Assembly: GCA_004124535.1 (NCBI GenBank)
Contig: SCKQ01000069.1
Location: 1 to 8,051 of the forward strand
Reading direction: 5' to 3'
Source of the DNA: Fidelibacterota bacterium
GTDB lineage: Bacteria; Marinisomatota; Marinisomatia; Marinisomatales; TCS55
DNA: 8,051 nt
The notes beneath the pieces were generated by a model. It made no database searches, was not told the DNA's origin, and worked only from the letters and a program-made list of their open reading frames with translations. A program made the position numbers and the translations under genes. Shown here one piece after another: positions 1 to 4,521 of the stretch (positions are counted from its first letter, which is position 1; each line of letters starts with the position of its first letter).

Positions 1-2
1 GC

Positions 3-368
3 GAAAAAGCAGCGCGGGGAGGATTAGTAAACAATGTGTACCCGTGGGGAAACAATCTTCCGTCAGATCACTTGGGAGGACGGAATACCCCCCATTTCCC
101 CGTAGGTACTGAAGGTCCGAATGGCTACGGTCTTTACAATATGTCAGAGGGTGTCCATGAATGGTGTGCAGATTGGTACAGCCGTGTTTACTATAAGGAG
201 TCACCAAATCGAAACCCTACAGGTCCCCAGCAGGGGCATCGACGCGTAGCGCGAGGTGGCTCATGGCGGCACCTCATTCGCTTCGCCCGCTGTGCAGCAC
301 GAAGCAGTCTCGCCCCGGAGAAACAGTTTAACGATTTCGGGTTCCGCAGTGCGATGACAATTGATTAA
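3..368 (+). CDS. Formylglycine-generating-enzyme-like (FGE-sulfatase/SUMF1 fold) protein, 3' part only
   Basis: The reading frame is open from the left window edge, so the N-terminal part lies outside. A GTG at 36 is not the start, because the residues before it (EKAARGG) are the usual FGE-family motif leading into YPWG. Further family marks follow: a GLYNM segment, EWCADWY, RVARGGSW, RCAARS and a terminal GFR. Family members include sulfatase-activating enzymes, EgtB-like sulfoxide synthases and non-catalytic domains attached to kinases or exported proteins. In true FGE two catalytic cysteines lie between the GGS motif and the RCAARS motif. Here that stretch is shorter and has no cysteine; the only visible ones are in EWCADW and RCAARS. 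Sulfatase activation is therefore unlikely, and a binding or different catalytic role is more probable. Any signal peptide or fused domain is out of view. The family call is firm; the function is open. Confidence 0.9.
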   Translation, partial: EKAARGGLVNNVYPWGNNLPSDHLGGRNTPHFPVGTEGPNGYGLYNMSEGVHEWCADWYSRVYYKESPNRNPTGPQQGHRRVARGGSWRHLIRFARCAARSSLAPEKQFNDFGFRSAMTID

Positions 369-401
369 CACCCATTAGCGGGGTTTTTTGTTACTGCTTT
401 G

Positions 402-431
402 CCCACAGTTGCCCATACCTGTGGGTTTTTT
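402..431 (+). terminator. Rho-independent terminator after the FGE-like gene
   Basis: A perfect 7-bp stem, CCCACAG (402-408) with CTGTGGG (419-425), has a 10-base loop and is followed by six T. It lies 33 bases after the FGE-like stop codon. A second, weaker hairpin-like unit just before it (371-389, CCCATTAGCGGGG then six T) resembles the intact terminators at 3159 and 3948 but has lost most of its left arm. The two may be tandem copies of one element. Confidence 0.8.
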
Positions 432-453
432 GTTTATGGGATGATGAGTAGAT
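426..453 (+). repeat. Terminator-linked repeat tail, copy 1
   Basis: This 28-base segment starts in the T-tract of the terminator and runs through GTTTATGGGATGATGAGTAG. It matches 26 of 28 bases at 865-892, and its core ATGATGAGTA recurs at 1727-1736. All copies are in the same orientation, directly after a GGG-plus-T-tract. The conservation beyond the T-tract means the repeated unit is larger than a simple terminator. Confidence 0.6.
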
Positions 454-481
454 TCACTTAAATGAAAGAGATATCTCAATT

Positions 482-838
482 ATGATTGACATAATATTAA
501 AAAATTTTGAAAAGCCTGATGAGACGAGAAATTTTACAAAGGGAAAATTTGAATTGGTTGATTTAGGGAAGATGACAATTGGAAAAGCTACCTATGAACC
601 TGGCTGGAAATGGTCTGAAGATGTTTCGCCTTTAAGCGGTACAAAGTTCTGCGAAGTAGAGCACCTTGGTATTGTTATCTCTGGAAGCGCTACTGTTGCA
701 TTTGAAAATGAAAAAACGCATATACTAAAGAAAGGAGATTTATTTTATGTACCACCCGTGCCCCATGATAGTTGGGTTGTAGGTGATGAGAAATATATTT
801 CACTGCACTTCCTTGGTGCAGAAAAATATGCTGATTAG
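482..838 (+). CDS. Small cupin-domain protein (118 aa)
   Basis: This is a single conserved-barrel cupin (cupin_2 type) without signal peptide or membrane segment, so presumably cytoplasmic. Recognisable parts are PGWKWSEDV (about residues 40-48), the CEVEHLG strand with His61, ISGSATVAFE, the turn KKGDLFYVPP (83-92) and PHDSWVVGDE (94-103) with His95. A classical cupin metal site uses HxH, a Glu and a later His. Here the HxH pair is not intact and only His61 and His95 are obvious ligands. Related small proteins with a PGW-W-SE pattern and HDSWVVGDE are known to me as unassigned cupins, so the ligand or reaction is unknown. It stands alone, with a repeat-bearing terminator before and after. 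The start is preceded by only a weak GA-rich sequence, overlapped by the palindrome at 468-477. Sugar or small-molecule binding is possible but not shown. Confidence 0.82.
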   Translation: MIDIILKNFEKPDETRNFTKGKFELVDLGKMTIGKATYEPGWKWSEDVSPLSGTKFCEVEHLGIVISGSATVAFENEKTHILKKGDLFYVPPVPHDSWVVGDEKYISLHFLGAEKYAD

Positions 839-846
839 CTATAAGG

Positions 847-892
847 TCCAGCCCAATGGCAGGGTTTTTTGTTTGTGGGATGATGGGTAGAT
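847..892 (+). repeat. Degenerate terminator and repeat tail, copy 2
   Basis: A short stem, AGCCC with GGGTT (five pairs including one G-T), is followed by six T at 865-870 and then by the same tail as at 426-453. It lies 11 bases after the cupin stop and probably terminates that gene weakly. The tail matches copy 1 at 26 of 28 positions, differing only by A/G changes. Confidence 0.55.
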
Positions 893-984
893 ATTGGTAA
901 ATATTATGGATTATGAAATGAAAAAAGTTTTACTTTTTAAAAATTGTTGGAAATCCAGAAAAAAATGAGTAATAAATCAACTGA

Positions 985-1650
985 ATGCTGAACGATACAA
1001 TAATAATCTGGCGCTTAGACCTAAATCGTCTGATACTTTATTATAAGAATAGAAAATCTCAAATTGAACATTTTTTTATTTATCTATTTATATTTTTTGT
1101 AATTCTAAATATCAGCTGCTATTGGTTCGCAATGATTACAGCTTTTCCAAATCTGGTTTTTGGGAACACATTCGGTTACTACTTTAAGATACAATTTCCA
1201 GTAGGGATTTTAGGAGCATTTTTTGATTCTCTCTCATTTTTTATAACCATCTATATAATTCAAAAAGCCCTGAAAACAACAGATGACAGGGTTTATATTG
1301 CCCATCTTTCGATTGATGTACTGATTGCAATTCTAGCCACTTTTTGGGTTATACTTGTTTTTATTGTTTCAGGTTGGGTCGTAAGTTTTTTTGAAACTTT
1401 GAATCAGTCCATTGAAATGATTGAACAATACAACCACGAAACAGATTTACTTGAAAGAACTAATCAATATGCTAATACAGTTAATGATGCTGTTAAGAAT
1501 CCTACTCGAAACTTGCAGAATATTTATTTTGGATTACTTATGGGTATGTCTGCGATGATACCCACATTAATACATTTTTCCATGTTTTGTAAAGCTGTAC
1601 TTGCCAAAATAGGTTTATGGGGTTCTATAAAAAGTATTAACAATCTTTAA
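985..1650 (+). CDS. Orphan integral membrane protein, four predicted helices (221 aa)
   Basis: I do not recognise the family. Four long hydrophobic segments are seen at about residues 29-52, 70-93, 108-135 and 179-202. A polar, coiled-coil-like loop (136-176, rich in Glu, Gln and Asn) separates the third and fourth. The N-terminus (1-28) is short and basic, suggesting an inner-membrane protein with both ends inside. The coding sequence is very AT-rich, more so than the M20 gene after it, which fits an accessory or transferred gene. ATG 985 is the first possible start because an in-frame TGA lies directly before it (982-984). No Shine-Dalgarno is evident, and an eight-codon ORF (965-991) overlaps the start, so translation may be weak or coupled. 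The gene is flanked by copies of the same terminator-linked repeat. Length and the hydrophobicity pattern support a real gene; the function is unknown. Confidence 0.65.
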   Translation: MLNDTIIIWRLDLNRLILYYKNRKSQIEHFFIYLFIFFVILNISCYWFAMITAFPNLVFGNTFGYYFKIQFPVGILGAFFDSLSFFITIYIIQKALKTTDDRVYIAHLSIDVLIAILATFWVILVFIVSGWVVSFFETLNQSIEMIEQYNHETDLLERTNQYANTVNDAVKNPTRNLQNIYFGLLMGMSAMIPTLIHFSMFCKAVLAKIGLWGSIKSINNL

Positions 1651-1680
1651 TGAATATCAAAAAAGTAGATAAACCATGAA

Positions 1681-1739
1681 CAAGCCCAGCCCACCTGTAG
1701 CTGAGTAACGGGATTTTTTTGTAAAGATGATGAGTAAAT
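1681..1739 (+). repeat. Degenerate terminator and repeat tail, copy 3
   Basis: The segment begins CAAGCCCAGCCC, like the left arms of the elements at 3152 and 3941. It contains a small internal stem (CAGC/GCTG), then a GGG and seven T (1714-1720). After the T-tract, ATGATGAGTA (1727-1736) repeats the core of copies 1 and 2. It lies 30 bases after the membrane-protein stop and is probably its terminator, eroded in the arms. Confidence 0.5.
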
Positions 1740-1763
1740 TTGAGAATAATATTTTTTTCATAA

Positions 1764-1793
1764 TTGGACAGAAAAAATTATTATGACTAATTA
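1764..1793 (+). promoter_or_regulatory. Possible promoter of the M20 peptidase gene
   Basis: A TTGGAC (1764-1769) and a TAATTA (1788-1793) are separated by 18 bases in the AT-rich gap before the peptidase gene. This is the best sigma-70-like pair there. In such AT-rich sequence a chance match is likely, so the call is weak. Confidence 0.25.
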
Positions 1794-1814
1794 TTTTGTA
1801 AAAAAGGGTAAAAA

Positions 1815-3107
1815 ATGAAAATCAATATCAAAATAACATTAACGGGAATACTTTTTGTTTCCCTGGCTTTTTCAGGTGGATTAAATAAAGCTGAAAAGGA
1901 AATACAAAAATATGTGGACCAGCATACGGAAGAAGCGATAGGTCTGGTTGAGAAAGTGGTGAATATCAATAGTGGAACACTCAATATTGCTGGTAATAAA
2001 ACTGTCGGAAAAATATTTCAGGCTGAACTGGATCAACTTGGATTTAACACATACTGGGTGACTTATCTTGAAACTGTCAAACGCTCCGGGCACCTTTTTG
2101 CAGAAATGCGTGGGGGTAAGGGAAAAAAAATCGTTTTGATTGGTCATTTAGACACGGTATTTGAACCTGATCATCCATTCCAGAAATTTACACGGGATGG
2201 GGATACTGCTTATGGGCCAGGTGTTTCTGATATGAAAGCGGGTGATGTATCCATGATCTATGTTATGAAAGCACTAGATAATGTAGGTGTCCTAAAAGAC
2301 CTAAACCTGACACTTGTATTTATTGGTGATGAAGAAAAAACAGGTGGCCCCCCATCTATTGTACGCAAAGAATTAATCGAAGCAGGGAAATGGGCAAATA
2401 TTGGATTGGGCTTCGAAGGGGCCCATGGCCTGAATACGGGAACGATAGCCAGACGCAGTTCTTCCTCGTGGATGCTGACAACTACAGGCATTCAAGGCCA
2501 TTCTTCTCAAATTTTTAAAGAAAAATTGGGATACGGTGCCATATTTGAAGCAGCACGAATTGTGAATGCTTTTCGTGAAGAATTGGTAGGAGAGGAATAT
2601 CTATCGTTTAACCCCGGAACCATCGTCGGTGGTACAGATGTAGATTATGATCCTGTAACGGCCCGTGGTACAACTTTTGGTAAAACAAATGTCGTATCTC
2701 AATCTGTAACGGTTCATGGTGGTATCCGGACCATATCAACAGAACAATTGGACAAGGCCATGGCAAACATGAAGGATATCGCGTCTCAAAATTTGCCCGG
2801 CACAACTGCAAAGATTGAATTCAAAACCAGTTACCCGCCAATGGCCCCAACAAAGGCAAATTATGCACTGTTGGATAAATTTGAATCTGTAAATGTGGAT
2901 CTTGGATATGGTCAATTGGAACCTCTTGACCCTGGAAAACGTGGCGCAGCAGATATTTCTTTTGTGGCGCCGCATGTAGATGCTTCTTTAGCTGGGATGG
3001 GTCCTAATGGATTTGGAGAGCACTCGGAAAATGAAGAATTAGATTTGACATCATTTCCGAAAACAACGGCTCGGGCAGCCATATTGATCTATCGATTAAC
3101 TCGTTAA
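1815..3107 (+). CDS. Exported M20-family zinc metallopeptidase (carboxypeptidase G2-like)
   Basis: A di-zinc exopeptidase of the M20 family, closest in pattern to the glutamate carboxypeptidase/CPG2 group, which removes C-terminal amino acids from peptides or conjugates. Residues 1-21 form a signal peptide (basic start, hydrophobic core, ending FSGG), so it acts in the periplasm or outside. The catalytic set looks complete: His111 and Asp113 in IGHLDT, bridging Asp139 in GPGVSDMKAGD, general-base Glu173 and ligand Glu174 in GDEEKTGG, Glu201 in GFEGAHG and the late zinc ligand His403 in GEHSENEELD. The lid/dimerisation domain spans about 215-330 and carries the family GHSS motif (His229). At 430 residues it is normal length. 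ATG 1815 follows AAGGG by about six bases and gives a proper signal peptide. It is monocistronic, with a terminator after it. The substrate cannot be told from sequence; peptide scavenging is a reasonable inference. Confidence 0.92.
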   Translation: MKINIKITLTGILFVSLAFSGGLNKAEKEIQKYVDQHTEEAIGLVEKVVNINSGTLNIAGNKTVGKIFQAELDQLGFNTYWVTYLETVKRSGHLFAEMRGGKGKKIVLIGHLDTVFEPDHPFQKFTRDGDTAYGPGVSDMKAGDVSMIYVMKALDNVGVLKDLNLTLVFIGDEEKTGGPPSIVRKELIEAGKWANIGLGFEGAHGLNTGTIARRSSSSWMLTTTGIQGHSSQIFKEKLGYGAIFEAARIVNAFREELVGEEYLSFNPGTIVGGTDVDYDPVTARGTTFGKTNVVSQSVTVHGGIRTISTEQLDKAMANMKDIASQNLPGTTAKIEFKTSYPPMAPTKANYALLDKFESVNVDLGYGQLEPLDPGKRGAADISFVAPHVDASLAGMGPNGFGEHSENEELDLTSFPKTTARAAILIYRLTR

Positions 3108-3151
3108 TTTAATGGCGTTAATTGTAAATATTAGATTTTTTAATCAGTAAA

Positions 3152-3190
3152 CATCAAGCCCCGCCCATTAGCGGGGTTTTTTGTTTCTAG
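3152..3190 (+). terminator. Rho-independent terminator of the M20 gene (repeat-family member)
   Basis: A perfect 6-bp stem, CCCCGC (3159-3164) and GCGGGG (3171-3176), has a six-base loop and is followed by six T (3177-3182). The whole unit, from CATCAAG through the T-tract to CTAG, recurs almost unchanged at 3941-3981, so this is both a terminator and one copy of a dispersed sequence. Confidence 0.88.
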
Positions 3191-3264
3191 ACATTTAGGA
3201 TTGGTGGGGTTTTGTTTTTTATAGAATAATATTTTGTAAATTGTAACTAATTGGAGAAATAATT

Positions 3265-3306
3265 ATGAAAAAGACATTACTAATCATATTACTAATTAAT
3301 CGGTAG
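3265..3306 (+). pseudogene. Signal-peptide stub of a broken exported-protein gene
   Basis: A 13-codon ORF reads MKKTLLIILLINR and then stops at TAG. Basic residues followed by a leucine/isoleucine run are a typical start of a Sec signal peptide, and a good GGAG Shine-Dalgarno (3253-3256) lies eight bases before the ATG. A translation start with an export signal but no protein behind it suggests the front end of a disrupted gene. The antisense cysteine-rich ORF ends at 3296, inside this stub. The MORN_2 remnant ending at 3906 is in the same frame and could be its other end. Confidence 0.5.
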
Positions 3307-3562
3307 TATCAGGTTCTGTACTGCTTGGTGCACAGCATTTTTTCGTGCCACAGCAACAGCAGCAACCTCTACCAGTCCAGCCGCGAATGACGAAACCAAG
3401 AACGATCAGCGGCAAGCCCAGTACTCCGCAGTTACACGTAGCTGCACCACAGCATCCACCAAATATTGCTGCGCTGAGTAAATATGCACCACCAACAAAA
3501 CAAACCAAATCTAATAATCCATACAAGTAGCAGCACCATTTATTGTTACATTTTCCTTTCAT
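3296..3562 (-). CDS. Cysteine-rich small membrane protein (88 aa)
   Basis: No family is recognised. The protein has 15 cysteines in 88 residues: positions 5, 10, 11, 21, 37, 38, 43, 45, a run of five at 67-71, then 76 and 77. Two hydrophobic segments (about 12-35 and 46-60) suggest a two-helix hairpin in the membrane. The cysteines cluster near the N-terminus, between the helices and after helix two, and a polar Ser/Thr/Asp tail (79-88) follows. On its own strand AAAGGA lies four bases before the ATG, a good ribosome site and the best evidence that this strand is the coding one. The opposite strand carries a Gln/Pro-rich ORF that looks like an antisense shadow of the Cys and Gly codons. Metal binding or redox activity is conceivable, but no spacing matches a known ferredoxin or zinc finger. 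It is the only - strand gene in the first 6.6 kb. Confidence 0.6.
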   Translation of the reverse strand: MKGKCNNKWCCYLYGLLDLVCFVGGAYLLSAAIFGGCCGAATCNCGVLGLPLIVLGFVIRGWTGRGCCCCCGTKKCCAPSSTEPDTTD

Positions 3563-3631
3563 AATATCCTTTCTGTAAATAGTATTTTCGTTAATTAGTC
3601 CTGTAATTTAAAGAATAATTGTGTTACGAGA

Positions 3632-3850
3632 ATGGATCAGATAGAAATCATCAGGATACTCGTGACAGTGATTGGAGCGTGAAACTTTGGTTTAACCGCC
3701 TATCAAGAGGGATTTAGAAGACTATTGAAATGGGATGTCATATTTCTGATGATCTTGATGACTCTTATGTTTGTTCCCTTGTCTTTGGGTTGTGGGGTAA
3801 AAATGGACAGAAGAGAGCTGAACAAGCTTACAAGGGCGGGGAAAAAGTAG
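3632..3850 (+). pseudogene. Remnant of a small membrane protein, interrupted by TGA
   Basis: The frame opens at ATG 3632 and reads MDQIEIIRILVTVIGA, then meets TGA (3680-3682). It continues without another stop for 55 codons: NFGLTAYQEGFRRLLKWD, a strongly hydrophobic stretch of about 22 residues (VIFLMILMTLMFVPLSLGCG), then a basic tail ending at TAG 3848. The hydrophobic and charged parts form a sensible small membrane protein if the TGA is ignored. TGA ends the Omp85 gene in this window, so it is a true stop here and the gene looks inactivated by one nonsense change. The tail overlaps a MORN_2-like sequence in another frame, suggesting a fusion or deletion near 3790-3805. No homologue is recognised. 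Confidence 0.45.
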
Positions 3851-3906
3851 GTAAATGGACTACCTACAACGAATACGGTTCAGTAAAAGAAGTTAAAGAA
3901 TACTAA
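3730..3906 (+). pseudogene. 3' remnant of a MORN_2 (YwqK-like) repeat protein
   Basis: From about 3802 this frame reads NGQKRAEQAYKGGEKVGKW and continues TTYNEYGSVKEVKEY to TAA. That is a classic MORN_2/YwqK-type unit, whose usual pattern is NGQ-K-x-E-xxYK-x-GK-x-GKWTYYNENG. Such proteins are normally exported and carry several units; only one is present. The residues before 3802, back to ATG 3730, do not resemble the family and appear to be out-of-frame sequence of the membrane-protein remnant. The frame is closed by TAG at 3715. No ribosome site precedes ATG 3730, so a translated 58-aa product is possible but unlikely. A terminator of the repeat family follows 41 bases later, as expected at a true gene end. 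Confidence 0.55.
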
Positions 3907-3940
3907 CACTCGCTCATCTCAGCCCGAAAGTTCCCTAAAG

Positions 3941-3981
3941 CATCAAGCCCCGCCTAATAGCGGGGTTATTTGTTTTGCTAG
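3941..3981 (+). terminator. Rho-independent terminator, repeat-family member
   Basis: A perfect stem, CCCCGC (3948-3953) and GCGGGG (3960-3965), with loop CTAATA, is followed by TTATTTGTTTT. From CATCAAG to the terminal CTAG it is nearly the same as 3152-3190. It marks the end of the decayed MORN_2 gene. Between here and 4020 I see no gene. Confidence 0.75.
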
Positions 3982-4030
3982 ATCAAATATAACAAGCTGC
4001 TATTGAAGCAGTGGGATTTGGCCAGAAATC

Positions 4031-4083
4031 TGGTAAAATGTTCTCGACGAGGGATCGTCGAGAAAATCCTTGACATTTTGCCA
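4031..4083. promoter_or_regulatory. Nested inverted repeat, candidate operator or cruciform
   Basis: The inner arms TTCTCGACGA (4041-4050) and TCGTCGAGAA (4055-4064) are perfect over 10 bp around a GGGA loop. The outer arms TGGTAAAATG (4031-4040) and CATTTTGCCA (4074-4083) pair over 10 positions with one G-T. The inner arms directly abut the outer left arm, while nine bases lie between the right arms. The right outer arm overlaps the TTGACA of the candidate promoter. The position fits a regulator-binding dyad just upstream of or over the -35 box; an RNA hairpin from upstream transcription is an alternative. Confidence 0.6.
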
Positions 4084-4096
4084 CAGAGAATATTAC
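4070..4096 (+). promoter_or_regulatory. Candidate sigma-70-type promoter of the two-repeat small protein gene
   Basis: A consensus -35 box TTGACA (4070-4075) is followed after 15 bases by TATTAC (4091-4096). The spacing is short of the usual 17 and the -10 is imperfect, a pattern often seen in activator-dependent promoters. A start near 4103 would give a leader of about 50 bases and place the 24-bp dyad centre near -50, a common activator position. The leader holds CGTCGAGA (4103-4110), the same half-site sequence as in the dyad. Confidence 0.5.
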
Positions 4097-4154
4097 GTTC
4101 ACCGTCGAGAGTTAGTTCTCTTTGCTTTTTTAACTAAACTAAAGGAGGAATCCA

Positions 4155-4382
4155 ATGGCAGAAACTGTCAAAGCATGTGGTGTCAGTAAAGAAAGTGGTT
4201 ACCTATATTACCTCGGTAAGAATGGGAACGTTTGGCGTTCTAAAATGGCCCGTGCCGGTAAAGGCGGCGGCAATGCTGAAGAAGTAGCACAAGCTGGCGT
4301 AACGCGCGAATCAGGTTATCTTTACTTCATTGATAAGAATGGTGATGTAGCTCGCGCAAAAATGGCTCGGGGTCGTAAATAG
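4155..4382 (+). CDS. Small basic protein made of two 29-residue repeats (75 aa)
   Basis: Residues 5-33 and 44-72 are tandem copies, identical at 18 of 29 positions. The shared pattern is V-x-x-x-GV-x-x-ESGYLY-x-x-x-KNG-x-V-x-R-x-KMAR, joined by a Gly/Lys-rich linker (AGKGGGN, 34-40). The protein is soluble, basic and has no signal peptide, so cytoplasmic. I recall unnamed small bacterial proteins with the same GYLYF-DK-GDV-RAKMAR pattern, but no assigned function. Lys/Arg-rich repeats with aromatic GYLY strands would suit nucleic-acid or ribosome contact; this is inference. Expression signals are the strongest in the window: AAAGGAGG (4141-4148) with six-base spacing to ATG, a TTGACA box upstream and a strong terminator after. 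Base composition is richer in G+C than its flanks. It stands alone, so context gives no role. High expression is likely. Confidence 0.85.
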   Translation: MAETVKACGVSKESGYLYYLGKNGNVWRSKMARAGKGGGNAEEVAQAGVTRESGYLYFIDKNGDVARAKMARGRK

Positions 4383-4400
4383 ATTCCTGACCAGATTTGG

Positions 4401-4434
4401 AAAAAAAGCCTCAAAATTATGAGGCTTTTTTTTT
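4401..4434. terminator. Strong Rho-independent terminator after the two-repeat gene
   Basis: AAAAAAAGCCTC (4401-4412) pairs perfectly with GAGGCTTTTTTT (4421-4432) around an eight-base AT loop, and the T-run goes to 4434. The A-run and T-run make it usable from either strand. It does not belong to the CCCCGC repeat family seen elsewhere in the window. Confidence 0.9.
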
Positions 4435-4448
4435 AATTATTAACATTG

Positions 4449-4477
4449 TACTGGCGATTACACTATTTCTGCCAGTA
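4449..4477. promoter_or_regulatory. Dyad upstream of the lipoprotein-Omp85 pair
   Basis: The arms TACTGGC (4449-4455) and GCCAGTA (4471-4477) are perfect 7-bp inverted copies separated by 15 bases. The dyad lies in the 87-base gap between the preceding terminator and the lipoprotein start, where the promoter of that operon must be. The spacing is compatible with a dimeric regulator on nearby helical turns, or with a leader hairpin. No clear -35/-10 pair is seen. Confidence 0.35.
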
Positions 4478-4521
4478 AGTTAAAAAACACTTCATGATGA
4501 ATACTTAATTTGATTAATTTT

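Noticed and set aside
36..368. GTG at 36 as the true start of the FGE-like gene
   Set aside because: The frame stays open to the window edge and the upstream residues EKAARGG are a conserved family motif, so the gene starts outside the window.
369..1739. An integron gene-cassette array with attC sites between the cupin and membrane-protein genes
   Set aside because: The repeats are hairpins with T-tracts and lack paired GTTRRRY/RYYYAAC core sites. No integrase is in view. The single-gene layout is noted as a repeat family only.
1787..2975. Several - strand ORFs of 65-88 aa inside the M20 peptidase gene
   Set aside because: They are antisense shadows of a well-conserved coding sequence, with no family features or ribosome sites.
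3345..3530. A + strand ORF rich in Gln and Pro (61 aa) opposite the cysteine-rich gene
   Set aside because: It is the antisense reading of the Cys/Gly codons of the - strand gene, has no ribosome site and an unnatural composition. The - strand ORF is longer and has AAAGGA before its start.
3680..3682. TGA read as an amino acid (selenocysteine or altered code)
   Set aside because: TGA terminates the Omp85 gene at 6617-6619, no SECIS-like hairpin is evident after 3682, and the surrounding patch shows other signs of decay.
4021..4083. A known riboswitch or a CRISPR-like repeat at the nested dyad
   Set aside because: No conserved aptamer core is recognisable, there is only one unit without spacers, and the structure overlaps the -35 box rather than a transcribed leader.
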